Below the pieces are notes generated by a model. That model made no database searches. It was not told the DNA's origin and was given only the letters and a program-made list of their open reading frames with translations. This document shows, one piece after another, positions 43,675 through 52,059 of a stretch of DNA of 64,000 nucleotides; the first letter of the stretch is position 1, and each line of letters opens with the position of its first letter. The position numbers and the translations under genes are program-made. The stretch lies in the NCBI RefSeq assembly GCF_019145495.1, contig NZ_JAHSTU010000004.1, positions 558,001-622,000 on the forward strand, in the 5' to 3' direction. Origin of the DNA: Pseudomonas azerbaijanoccidentalis. Lineage in GTDB: Bacteria; Pseudomonadota; Gammaproteobacteria; Pseudomonadales; Pseudomonadaceae.

Positions 43675-45705
43675 ATGGATCGTTCACCGTGGCATGCTGG
43701 CGAGAGAGAGTTGCAGGCGCACATCGGGGTTGACGAACGCATGGAGGTCGTCGGTCGCAGGGTCATCCGCGATTACATGCCGGACCAGCACCGCTCGTTC
43801 TATGAGCAATTGCCGTTCATGTTATACGGCGCGGTGGATGGCAACGGAAACCCGTGGGCCAGTGTGCTTGAAGGGCTGCCGGGTTTCGTTGATTCGCCTG
43901 AACCTCAACTGTTGCAGTTCAGCAGCGTGCCGGCGGCAGACGATCCAGCGCAATTGAGTGACGGCGCGGCAATCGGCCTGCTGGGTATCGAACTGCATAC
44001 CCGGCGTCGCAACCGCATCAATGGTCATATCGGTGCGATGACTGCGAGCGGTTTTGCTGTGACGGTCGATCAGTCTTATGGCAATTGCCCGCAGTACATT
44101 CAGTTGAGGCAGTTTCGCTCGGTGCCGCTGGCGGATGCTGCAACGCGTCCCGCACAGTATTTCAATGAACTGGATGATGCAGCCAAAGCGTTGATCGCCG
44201 ACGCCGACACCTTCTTTGTCGCCAGCTATGTGGACGTCGATGGCGTGCGCTCGGTGGATGTTTCACACCGCGGTGGTCAGTCGGGTTTCGTTCACGTGGA
44301 AGGCGATTGCCTGACTATTCCGGACTTTGCCGGGAACCTGTTTTTCAACACGCTGGGTAACTTGCGGGTCAATCCTCGGGCCGGGTTACTGTTCATCGAT
44401 TTCAACTCCGGCGACCTGCTTCATCTCAGCGGGCGCGCCGATATCATCCTCGAAGGACCGGAGATAGAAGCTTTTCAAGGTGCCGAACGTTTGTGGACGT
44501 TCCACGTGGAACATGTCGTTCGCAGACCTGCTGCGCTGGCTTTGCGCTGGCGCTTCGACGGTGTGTCACCCACCAGTTTGCTAACCGGCACCTGGCAGCA
44601 AGCCAAAGCCCGCATGCAAGCCAAGGCGTTGGGCGATCAATGGCGGCCATTACGAGTCGTACGAATCGAAGCGGAAAGCCACAACATCCGCTCGATTTAT
44701 ATGGAGCCCGCCGACGGTGCAGGATTGCCATTGTTTCAAGCCGGCCAGCATTTACCGCTGCGATTCAACATTGATGGCGACGTGCATATCCGCACGTACA
44801 GCTTGTCGAGCGCACCGTCGGACGACTTCTTCCGCATCAGCGTGAAACGTGACGGGCGAGTGTCTTCGCACCTGCATGAGCAGATTCGCGTGGGTGATTT
44901 GCTCGAAGCCCGAGCGCCTCAAGGCCATTTCACCGTGGCGCCCCATGAGCGTCGGCCGCTGGTGTTGCTGGCTGCCGGCGTAGGGATCACGCCGCTGTTG
45001 TCGATGTTGCGCGAGGTGGTCTATCAAGGCCTGCGCACCCGTGGAATTCGTCCGACATTGTTTTTGCAGAGTTCGCGTACGTTGGCAGATCAACCGTTTC
45101 GGGCCGAGGTGGATCGCTTGCTTGAGAGCGCCGGTGACGCAGTCAAGGTGGTGCGTTTGCTTAGCCAACCGGAGTCGGAGGCCCTAGAGGGTGAAGACTT
45201 TGACTTTACCGGTCGAATCGATGTCGCAAGGCTCACGGAACTGCTCGACGTTGAGGACTACGATCAGCTGGATTTCGTTGTGTGTGGCCCCGGCAGTTTT
45301 ACCCAGGCGCTGTACGACGGCCTGCGCGAACTGGACATCCGCGATGTGCGAATTCACGCCGAAACCTTTGGCCCATCAACGCTGCGTCGACAGCCCGACC
45401 CGGATGCTATCGTGATCGAGCAACCACCGGCCGCCACCTCTTCAGTGCCGGTGGTGTTCCAGCGGTCAGCCAAAGAAGCACGTTGGCAACCCGAGGGGGG
45501 CAGTTTGTTGGAGTTGGCAGAAAGTCGTGGCTTAAACCCCGAGTTCAGTTGCCGCGGCGGCTCGTGCGGTACTTGTAGAACGCGTCTGGTCAGCGGTCAG
45601 GTGCATTATCCACAACCACCCGCAGAGATTCCGGAGGAAGGGGAGGTGCTGATTTGCTGCGCGATTCCGGCTCAGGGCTCGCAGCCTTTGGTCCTGGATT
45701 TGTAA
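43675..45705 (+). CDS. PNPOx-like / flavin reductase / 2Fe-2S ferredoxin fusion protein
   Basis: 676 aa. Three parts are visible. Residues about 30-310 form a pyridoxamine-5'-phosphate-oxidase-like split barrel region (FMLYGAVDGNGNPWASVL and TLGNLRVNPRAGLLFIDF). About 325-570 is a ferredoxin-NADP reductase-type module with FAD motif RTYSLSS (373-379) and NAD motif GVGITP (435-440). The C-terminus (about 590-676) is a plant-type [2Fe-2S] domain with C626, C631, C634 and C661 or C662. It probably moves electrons from NAD(P)H to an oxidisable partner held by the first domain. A parS site is in codons 276-280. Ribosome site GGGGAG. Confidence 0.88.
   Translation: MDRSPWHAGERELQAHIGVDERMEVVGRRVIRDYMPDQHRSFYEQLPFMLYGAVDGNGNPWASVLEGLPGFVDSPEPQLLQFSSVPAADDPAQLSDGAAIGLLGIELHTRRRNRINGHIGAMTASGFAVTVDQSYGNCPQYIQLRQFRSVPLADAATRPAQYFNELDDAAKALIADADTFFVASYVDVDGVRSVDVSHRGGQSGFVHVEGDCLTIPDFAGNLFFNTLGNLRVNPRAGLLFIDFNSGDLLHLSGRADIILEGPEIEAFQGAERLWTFHVEHVVRRPAALALRWRFDGVSPTSLLTGTWQQAKARMQAKALGDQWRPLRVVRIEAESHNIRSIYMEPADGAGLPLFQAGQHLPLRFNIDGDVHIRTYSLSSAPSDDFFRISVKRDGRVSSHLHEQIRVGDLLEARAPQGHFTVAPHERRPLVLLAAGVGITPLLSMLREVVYQGLRTRGIRPTLFLQSSRTLADQPFRAEVDRLLESAGDAVKVVRLLSQPESEALEGEDFDFTGRIDVARLTELLDVEDYDQLDFVVCGPGSFTQALYDGLRELDIRDVRIHAETFGPSTLRRQPDPDAIVIEQPPAATSSVPVVFQRSAKEARWQPEGGSLLELAESRGLNPEFSCRGGSCGTCRTRLVSGQVHYPQPPAEIPEEGEVLICCAIPAQGSQPLVLDL
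44499..44512. other. parS: parS site 3 (in the flavoprotein gene)
   Basis: Perfect GTTCCACGTGGAAC core, read as FHVE in the protein. It lies about 23 kb to the right of oriC. Confidence 0.93.
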
Positions 45706-45706
45706 C

Positions 45707-45810
45707 AGCTGCCGAAGGCTGCGTTCGACTGCGAAGCAGACGTAGAATCAGACACCGCGATCCGTCAGCATTGACGACTGCTGCTCAGCCGAACGCAGCC
45801 TTCGGCAGCT
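45707..45810. repeat. REP-type inverted pair before the DUF3142 gene
   Basis: The 21-bp arms AGCTGCCGAAGGCTGCGTTCG (45707-45727) and their exact complement (45790-45810) bracket a 62-base centre. The arm is close to the other REP cores in the window but ends GCGTTCG in place of GCGATC. It may end transcription of the flavoprotein gene. Confidence 0.8.
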
Positions 45811-45844
45811 GCTACGAAGGGTCTGATTCAACTCTGGGAGCTTT

Positions 45845-47041
45845 ATGTATTTTTTCGTTCGTCTGGCGGTTTTTCTTACTGCGTGGACGCTTCTTATGGG
45901 TTGCGAACGCCAAGATTCTGCACCACTCGACCAACAGCTCTACATCTGGCAGCGGCAATGGACCCCGGCCCATGACTCTGCCCTGCAAGACAGTCGTGCA
46001 GACTTCTCTACCTTGCGCGTGCTGGCGTTGCAGGCCTTTCCTAAGACGGGTTGGAGTCGGGCGCGAATCGATCCGCTGTTGCTCAAGCGTGATGGTCGTC
46101 CGCTGATCGCGGTGATTCGCCTCGATGGTCAGCTCAAGTCGTTGAATCAGGATGAAGTCACGCTGCAGATTCAACAGCTGATCATTGATTGGCAGGCACA
46201 AGGCCTGAACCTTACCGGCGTGGAAATAGACCACGACGCGGGCAACGCCCGGCTGCCGGCCTACCGCGAATTTCTAGCGCACTTGCGCACGCTGCTGCCG
46301 ACGGCTTTGCCGTTGAGCATCACCGCATTGCCGGCCTGGCTCGACAGTCCGGAGTTGCCGGCGCTGTTATCCACAGTCGACAGCAGCGTATTACAGGTGC
46401 ATGCGGTGAGTGATCCGCGTCGTGGCCTGTTTGATCCCGATCAGGCCCGGAAATGGGCACAGGCCTGGAGCCGTGTCACCCAAAGAACCTTCTATCTGGC
46501 GTTGCCGGCCTATGGTGTGGCGCTGTTGCCCGACGCCAGCGGTGCACCCGTTGTTGAGAGCGAAATACGCATTGAACGTGATGGCGAGCGTCGGGAGTTG
46601 CTGGCCGATCCGCAGCAGCTGAGTAAGCTTGCGACCCAATTGCGCAATGATCCACCGGCACATCTGGCGGGGCTGATCTGGTTTCGCCTGCCACTGGCCA
46701 GCGATCGCCGGGCGTGGAGCCTGACCACCCTGGGCGCGGTTGCGCGGGGAGATTCGCTCAATAGCCGGTTAGCGCTGAAACTCTCGGAGCAGCAAGGTCT
46801 CCATGACATTGTCCTCACCAATGAGGGCAACCTCGACAATGCCTGGCCCGAGCGTTTGACGCTGGCGGTGCAGGGCTGCGAAGGCGCCGATGCGCTTGCC
46901 GGATATGCGTTGCAACAGAGCCCGGATCTGCTTACCTTCACTCGCCTGCGTGACGGTCGGATCGCGGCCGGTGGGCAGCGCGCCATCGGTTGGGCTCGCT
47001 GCGCGAATATTGATCAAGGAGCTTCGAATGTTCACCCGTAA
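45845..47041 (+). CDS. DUF3142-family lipoprotein
   Basis: 398 aa. The N-terminus has a signal with a lipobox (FLTAWTLLMGC), so it is probably a membrane-anchored lipoprotein. The rest looks like a DUF3142 domain, which has a TIM-barrel-like look: acidic VEIDHDAGNARLPAYREFL (around residue 127) and the later QVHAVSDPRRGLFDP. No catalytic function is established that I know of. It overlaps the next gene by 14 bp, so the two are translationally coupled and likely work together. GGGAG precedes the ATG. A DnaA box is inside (46367-46375). Confidence 0.75.
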   Translation: MYFFVRLAVFLTAWTLLMGCERQDSAPLDQQLYIWQRQWTPAHDSALQDSRADFSTLRVLALQAFPKTGWSRARIDPLLLKRDGRPLIAVIRLDGQLKSLNQDEVTLQIQQLIIDWQAQGLNLTGVEIDHDAGNARLPAYREFLAHLRTLLPTALPLSITALPAWLDSPELPALLSTVDSSVLQVHAVSDPRRGLFDPDQARKWAQAWSRVTQRTFYLALPAYGVALLPDASGAPVVESEIRIERDGERRELLADPQQLSKLATQLRNDPPAHLAGLIWFRLPLASDRRAWSLTTLGAVARGDSLNSRLALKLSEQQGLHDIVLTNEGNLDNAWPERLTLAVQGCEGADALAGYALQQSPDLLTFTRLRDGRIAAGGQRAIGWARCANIDQGASNVHP

Positions 47042-49145
47042 CTGGCCGCGTCATCTGCTTTGCCTGAGCCTCAGCTTGCCGCTGGGTTCGGCGTTGGCGT
47101 GCGGGCCGGATTTCCCCATGCGCCTGTTGGACAATCGTGGGCAGTCGCTGGCGGAGCTGCCGGAAGGCAATTTCAACTTTGAAGTCAGTCGCCTCGGGCA
47201 TGCCATTTCGGGGTTGAAAAATGTCAGCGCTACCACTTACGGCATGGAAGACCCTGAACTCGCAGAACAGCGCAGCCAGGCCGAACAAAGCGGCTTGACC
47301 GCTGAACAGCGGGCATTGGTGAAACAGCTGCGCGGGCTTACCGATGCTCGCCATGTCGAAGAGCAAGGCGCAAGTCTGCCGACCGAGGTCAGACTTTATC
47401 TGGCCGGTGCCGTGGCATTTGCAGTCGATGATCATGGCTTGGCGGCAGAGTACTTTCAGAAAGTGCTCGCGTTACCTGCGGACCAACGGGCGCTGCGCAG
47501 CACTTGGGCTGCGTACTCCTTGGGCCGGGCGCTGTTCGCCATGAGCTCGGAGGCGGGCGCAACCCCCGGGCTGCTGACGCAAGCGCGCAAGGCCTACGAG
47601 CAAACCCGGCAGCTAAGTATCGACGGCTTCAGTGACCCGTTGGAACTGGGCGTCGCCAGTCTCGGTGAAGAGGCCCGCGTTGCCCGCACAGCGGGTGACT
47701 GGAACAGCGCCATCGAACTTTATGCCACGCAAAACCTTCACGGTTCAGCGGTGGGTTACACCTCGTTGAAGGTGTTGATGGCCGATCTGTCGGTAATGCC
47801 CGAGGCGGAACTGGCTGAATTGCTCAAGAACAAACCGGTGCAGCAGTTGGTGACGGCATCATTGATCAGCCGGCTGGGCTGGTCGTTCGGTGAACAACCG
47901 GCGAACGAACTGAAGCTGATCAAATCGCTGCAAAACAGCACGCGCGGCAGCCTCGATAACGCGGATCGTCTGGCCGCGGTGAACTATCAACAGGGCGATT
48001 ACGCCAGCGCCAAGGCGTTCCTTGAACACGCCGGCGACGGCGGACTGGCCTGGTGGTTACGCGCCAAGCTGGCGCTGCGAGAGGGCGACAAAACCGCTGC
48101 GGCTGCGGCGTATGCCAAAGCGGCGCAGGCTTTTCCGCAGAATGAATCCTGGGGTGATCGCAGAACTCCGGACTTCGATTATGAAACGCTTCAACCCAAG
48201 TGTCGGGTTGAGGGCGAAAGCGCGATTCTGGCTTTGCAACGCGGGGATTATCTACAAGCTTTTGATCAGCTTTATCGCAGCCAAAGTATTTATTGGTTCG
48301 ACGCGGCAACGGTGGCCGAGCGCGTTCTGACACTCGACGAGCTCAAGCATTACGTCGACACCCAAGTGCCCGCGCCACCACCGCTCAGCCAGCATGACCG
48401 CGAAAATTACGTGCCGTTGCCAGTGGCGGCGAGCCTGCGCAATTTGCTCGGACGGCGATTGTTGCGCGAAGGGCATTATGAAGAAGCCCCGGCCTATTTC
48501 GATAACGACGGGTTGCGCAACAAAGCCAGGTTGTATGGTCAGCAACGCTTGAAGGCCGATGCCGCGTGGTGGCCGACCCGCCGCGCCGCCGCGCTGTTCA
48601 ACGCCGCCTGGACCGCACGTGAGTGGGGGATGGATATTCTCGGCTACGAAATGGCTCCGGATTACGCCACTTTCGCGGGCAACTACAGCCTTGAAAGCAC
48701 CGAGCTCAAAGTGGGGCCGCTGATGGCCGAAGACGAGGTGAAACGCCAGCAAGCCAGTGCTGCCCAGCCTGATCAGCGTTATCACTATCGGTTTGTCGCC
48801 ACGCAGTTGGCCAATCGTGCTGCGGACCACCTGCCACATACCAGCCAGGCTTTTGCCGCTGTGCTGTGTGAGGCGGCGGGGTGGAACAGCAGCCTTGAAG
48901 ATCAAAGTGCGCTCTACCAACGCTATGTCAAAGAAGGACCGTTTGTGGAATGGGCGGCGGACTTTGGCCATCAATGCCCGTACCCCGATTTCGATAACGC
49001 CGACAAACGCTACGTCACCCAGGTTACCGATGCCGCTCGCTCATCCTTGCGGCCGTACAAGACGTCGTTGCAGGTAGGTAGCGTTGTTGCGGTCACGGCA
49101 GCGGCGCTGTTGCTGATCAATCGCCGCCGCCGCAAAGCGCAGTAA
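47028..49145 (+). CDS. exported hypothetical protein with TPR-like repeats and C-terminal anchor
   Basis: 705 aa from ATG 47028. A signal peptide (LLCLSLSLPLGSALACG) is followed by a long helical body. TPR/Sel1-like helical pairs are readable at about 125-260 (AGAVAFAVDDHGLAAEYFQKVLAL) and 320-400 (NYQQGDYASAKAFLEHA; AKLALREGDKTAAAAAYAKAAQAF). The C-terminus VVAVTAAALLLINRRRRKAQ is a membrane anchor with a basic stop. I do not recognise a named family. Coupling to the DUF3142 lipoprotein gene suggests a shared envelope role. Confidence 0.75.
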   Translation: MFTRNWPRHLLCLSLSLPLGSALACGPDFPMRLLDNRGQSLAELPEGNFNFEVSRLGHAISGLKNVSATTYGMEDPELAEQRSQAEQSGLTAEQRALVKQLRGLTDARHVEEQGASLPTEVRLYLAGAVAFAVDDHGLAAEYFQKVLALPADQRALRSTWAAYSLGRALFAMSSEAGATPGLLTQARKAYEQTRQLSIDGFSDPLELGVASLGEEARVARTAGDWNSAIELYATQNLHGSAVGYTSLKVLMADLSVMPEAELAELLKNKPVQQLVTASLISRLGWSFGEQPANELKLIKSLQNSTRGSLDNADRLAAVNYQQGDYASAKAFLEHAGDGGLAWWLRAKLALREGDKTAAAAAYAKAAQAFPQNESWGDRRTPDFDYETLQPKCRVEGESAILALQRGDYLQAFDQLYRSQSIYWFDAATVAERVLTLDELKHYVDTQVPAPPPLSQHDRENYVPLPVAASLRNLLGRRLLREGHYEEAPAYFDNDGLRNKARLYGQQRLKADAAWWPTRRAAALFNAAWTAREWGMDILGYEMAPDYATFAGNYSLESTELKVGPLMAEDEVKRQQASAAQPDQRYHYRFVATQLANRAADHLPHTSQAFAAVLCEAAGWNSSLEDQSALYQRYVKEGPFVEWAADFGHQCPYPDFDNADKRYVTQVTDAARSSLRPYKTSLQVGSVVAVTAAALLLINRRRRKAQ

Positions 49146-49148
49146 GGT

Positions 49149-49775
49149 TCAAGCCTGTTGAACAAAGGTCAGCCGCACGGCGAACCCAATCAACAGGCTA
49201 CCGAACAACCATTGCTGCAAACGTTGGGCTGAAGGGCTGCGTTGCAACCAGCGGCCCAGCGCTGCGCCGAGCAAGGCGTAAGCGCTGTCGAATAATAAAC
49301 CCACCCCGACCAACACCACGCCCAGCACGGCAAACTGCGCGAGCACCGACCCTGCCTGTGGGTTGATGAACTGGGGCAGCAGTACCGAACAAAAGAGCAG
49401 CGCTTTGGGGTTGAGCAGGTTGGTCAACAAACCTCGGCGGATCGCTTCACGCCAACGGGCTTTTTCGACAGGTTGATCGCTGTCGAGGTTTGGCAGCAAG
49501 GTTGTTCGCAGGCACTGAATGCCGATCCATAGCAGGTACGCGGCACCCGCCAGGCGCACCACGTCAAACGTCCAGGGCGCCGCTTTGAATAGCGCCGCCA
49601 ACCCCAACGCCGCCAATGCAACATGACAGCCCCGGGCGATGGCCAGCCCTGCCGCGGTGGCCAGTGCCGCGCCTTTGCCTTGGCGAGCGCCGGTCTGCAA
49701 CAGCAGGATCATGTCAGGCCCCGGCAACAGGAACACCACTGCCAGCGCCATGAAAAACAGCCAGAGTCCCGCCAT
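49149..49775 (-). CDS. LysE/RhtB-family amino-acid exporter
   Basis: 208 aa with six hydrophobic segments. The N-terminal block is LFFMALAVVFLLPGPDMILLLQTGARQGKGAALATAAGLAIA, which carries the family GPD motif; GLLTNLLNPKALLFCSVLLPQF is the second conserved block. I chose ATG 49775 (preceded by GGGG); starts at 49787 and 49823 are also in frame. It is divergent from an Lrp-family gene, a layout common for exporters controlled by that regulator. Confidence 0.9.
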   Translation of the reverse strand: MAGLWLFFMALAVVFLLPGPDMILLLQTGARQGKGAALATAAGLAIARGCHVALAALGLAALFKAAPWTFDVVRLAGAAYLLWIGIQCLRTTLLPNLDSDQPVEKARWREAIRRGLLTNLLNPKALLFCSVLLPQFINPQAGSVLAQFAVLGVVLVGVGLLFDSAYALLGAALGRWLQRSPSAQRLQQWLFGSLLIGFAVRLTFVQQA

Positions 49776-49920
49776 GTTGCACCCCATTCGTTGTCGATTC
49801 GGTAGGGTCAGTTTAGGGGGCAAGGGCGGAGCAGGTGCTTGCGTAGTTCGCTTCTAAAACCGGTAGGCTTGGCATAATCTGCCATTAATTGACTACTCGA
49901 CCATCGGGATCTGCCAAACC
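49776..49920. promoter_or_regulatory. divergent exporter/Lrp control region
   Basis: 145 bp between the LysE-type and Lrp-type genes. Both promoters are expected here. No unambiguous Lrp box can be picked by eye. Confidence 0.4.
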
Positions 49921-50394
49921 ATGAAACTGGATGCCTACGACCGCAAGATTCTCGCTGCGCTGCAGCGGGACGGTCGCCTGACCAATGTGCAACTGGCTGA
50001 AGAGATCGGCCTGTCGGCGTCGCCTTGTTTGCGTCGGGTACGAATGCTGGAAGAGGCCGGGGTGATTCGCGGTTATCAGGCCAACCTGGACCGCGACGAA
50101 GTCGGGCTCGGATTGACGGTGTTCGTTGGCGTCAAAGTCGAGCGCCACAACGACGAGCAGGCCGAGGCTTTTCGTCTGGCGGTGACGGCATTGCCGGAGG
50201 TTATTTCGGCGTTTCTGGTGTCAGGGGAATCAGATTTTCTGTTGCAGGTGGTGGTGCCGGATCTGCGCGCCTATGACAGGTTTCTCACAGGTCGTTTGTT
50301 GAAGTTGCCGGGCGTGAGCGATATCCGCAGCAACTTTGCGATTCACACGGTGAAGTCGCCGGGGTCGTTGCCGCTGGAACACTTGCCTGCCTAA
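49921..50394 (+). CDS. Lrp/AsnC-family transcriptional regulator
   Basis: 157 aa. The N-terminal helix-turn-helix (LDAYDRKILAALQRDGRLTNVQLAEEIGLSASPCLRRVRMLEE) is followed by the RAM/AsnC ligand domain (about 65-150) with the conserved VSGESDFLLQVVVPDLRAYDRF block. It probably senses an amino acid and controls the divergent exporter. A bidirectional terminator follows. Confidence 0.93.
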   Translation: MKLDAYDRKILAALQRDGRLTNVQLAEEIGLSASPCLRRVRMLEEAGVIRGYQANLDRDEVGLGLTVFVGVKVERHNDEQAEAFRLAVTALPEVISAFLVSGESDFLLQVVVPDLRAYDRFLTGRLLKLPGVSDIRSNFAIHTVKSPGSLPLEHLPA

Positions 50395-50398
50395 AGGG

Positions 50399-50433
50399 AA
50401 AAGAACGCAGCCTGCGACAGACTGCGTTCTTTT
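50399..50433. terminator. bidirectional terminator between Lrp-type gene and lpd
   Basis: Perfect 12-bp stem AAAAGAACGCAG / CTGCGTTCTTTT with an 11-base loop, shared by two convergent genes. Confidence 0.88.
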
Positions 50434-50440
50434 GCTGTGG

Positions 50441-51841
50441 CTACATCTGGGTCGCCATCCCCTCCACATTCATCGCCGCCTGACGCAACGCTTCGGAACG
50501 GGTCGGATGCGGATGACAGGTCAGGGCAATGTCTTCGGCAGAGGCACTGAACTCCATGGCCACGCAGTATTCGCCGATCATTTCACTGACGCTCGGGCCA
50601 ACCAAGTGCACGCCGAGGATTTCGTCGGTACGTTCATCGGCCAGGACTTTGGCGAAGCCCTCGGTCTCGTGATTGATCTTCGCCCGGCTGTTGGCGGTGA
50701 AGGGAAACTTGCCGACCTTATAGGCGCGGCCTTCGGCTTTGAGTTGTTCCTCGGTTTTGCCAACGCTGGCCAGTTCCGGTTTGGTGTAGATCACGTTGGG
50801 GATCAGATCGTAATTGACCTCACCGGCCTTGCCGACGATCTGCTCGACACACGCCATGGCTTCGTCCTCTGCCTTGTGCGCGAGCATCGGCCCTGACGTC
50901 ACGTCGCCGATGACCCAGACACCCGCCGCTTCGGTACGGTGACCCTTGTTGGCGAGCATGCCGCGTTTGTCCGTGGCGAGGCCAACGTTCTCCAGCCCCA
51001 GGCCTTTTGTATAAGGGCGGCGTCCAATGGCCACCAACACATAATCGGCTTCGAGCATTTCGGCCGTACCACCGGCAGCGGGTTCGACGCTCAGCTGCAC
51101 GCCTGTGGCGGAAGTCGTTGCGCTGGTCACTTTCGAACTCAATTTGAAGCTGATCCCTTGTTTGCTCAGTGAGCGTTGCAGGGTTTTACCGGCTTCACCG
51201 TCCACGCCAGGGCAGATGCGGTCGAGGAATTCGACCACCGTGACCTGCGCGCCCAAACGCCGCCAGACCGAACCCAGCTCCAGGCCAATCACGCCAGCGC
51301 CGATGACCACCAGATGCTTTGGCACTTCTGTCAGTGACAGGGCGCCGGTGGAGTCAAGAATGCGCTGGTTATCGATGTTCACACCGGGCAGGGGAGTCGG
51401 CTCGGAGCCTGTGGCGATGATGATGTCCTTGGCGCTCAGCTCAGTCTTGCCGCCAGCCGCGTCAGTGACGCTGACTTTGCCAGGCCCGTCGATATGCCCC
51501 CAGCCCTTGATCCAGTCGACCTTGTTTTTGCGAAAGAGAAACTCGATGCCCTTGGTCAGTCCGGTCACGCTTTCATCTTTCTGCTTCATCATCTGCGCGA
51601 GATTGAGACTGGGTTTGACCTCAATCCCCAGGTTGGCGAATTCCGCGCCCATGGCTGCGTCGTAAAGCTCGGAGGCATGCAGCAATGCCTTGGACGGCAT
51701 GCAACCCACATTCAGGCAGGTGCCGCCGAGGGTGGCGCGTCCTTCTACGCAAGCCGCTTTCAAACCCAGTTGACCCGCGCGGATCGCTGCGTTGTAACCG
51801 CCGGGGCCACCGCCGAGTATCACGACGTCGTAAGTGCTCAT
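50441..51841 (-). CDS. lpd3: dihydrolipoamide dehydrogenase (Lpd3-like)
   Basis: 466 aa. It reoxidises dihydrolipoamide with NAD+. FAD motif is VVILGGGPGGYNAAIRAG at the start, the redox-active disulfide is GGTCLNVGCMPSKALLH (C about 45 and 50), the NAD motif is VVIGAGVIGLELG, and the catalytic His-Glu pair is near the end (CHPHPTRSE). ATG 51841 has AGGAG upstream. It stands alone, without E1/E2 subunits, as P. aeruginosa Lpd3 does. Its partner complex is thus uncertain. Confidence 0.93.
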   Translation of the reverse strand: MSTYDVVILGGGPGGYNAAIRAGQLGLKAACVEGRATLGGTCLNVGCMPSKALLHASELYDAAMGAEFANLGIEVKPSLNLAQMMKQKDESVTGLTKGIEFLFRKNKVDWIKGWGHIDGPGKVSVTDAAGGKTELSAKDIIIATGSEPTPLPGVNIDNQRILDSTGALSLTEVPKHLVVIGAGVIGLELGSVWRRLGAQVTVVEFLDRICPGVDGEAGKTLQRSLSKQGISFKLSSKVTSATTSATGVQLSVEPAAGGTAEMLEADYVLVAIGRRPYTKGLGLENVGLATDKRGMLANKGHRTEAAGVWVIGDVTSGPMLAHKAEDEAMACVEQIVGKAGEVNYDLIPNVIYTKPELASVGKTEEQLKAEGRAYKVGKFPFTANSRAKINHETEGFAKVLADERTDEILGVHLVGPSVSEMIGEYCVAMEFSASAEDIALTCHPHPTRSEALRQAAMNVEGMATQM

Positions 51842-52059
51842 GGATTTTCTCCTGGATTGAAAGAGGGAACCGGATGGATAAACGTAGCCTTTGAATAAAA
51901 TTACGAACGTAATATGTGCGTTCCGAGGCATTTCGGTCAAGGCTTCAGCCAAGCGACAGGTTGAGCGTCTTTAGATACTGCGAATTAGTACGAAAATTTC
52001 ACCAGTTTCGTTATATGGTAACGAAATTCGGCGCGAGCAAAGATAATCACTGGGGTGCT

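Noticed and set aside
51916..52059. Longer N-terminus for the first SPFH protein
   Set aside because: The extra 48 residues overlap the promoter region of the divergent lpd gene, are not hydrophobic or conserved-looking, and ATG 52060 has its own GGGG site.
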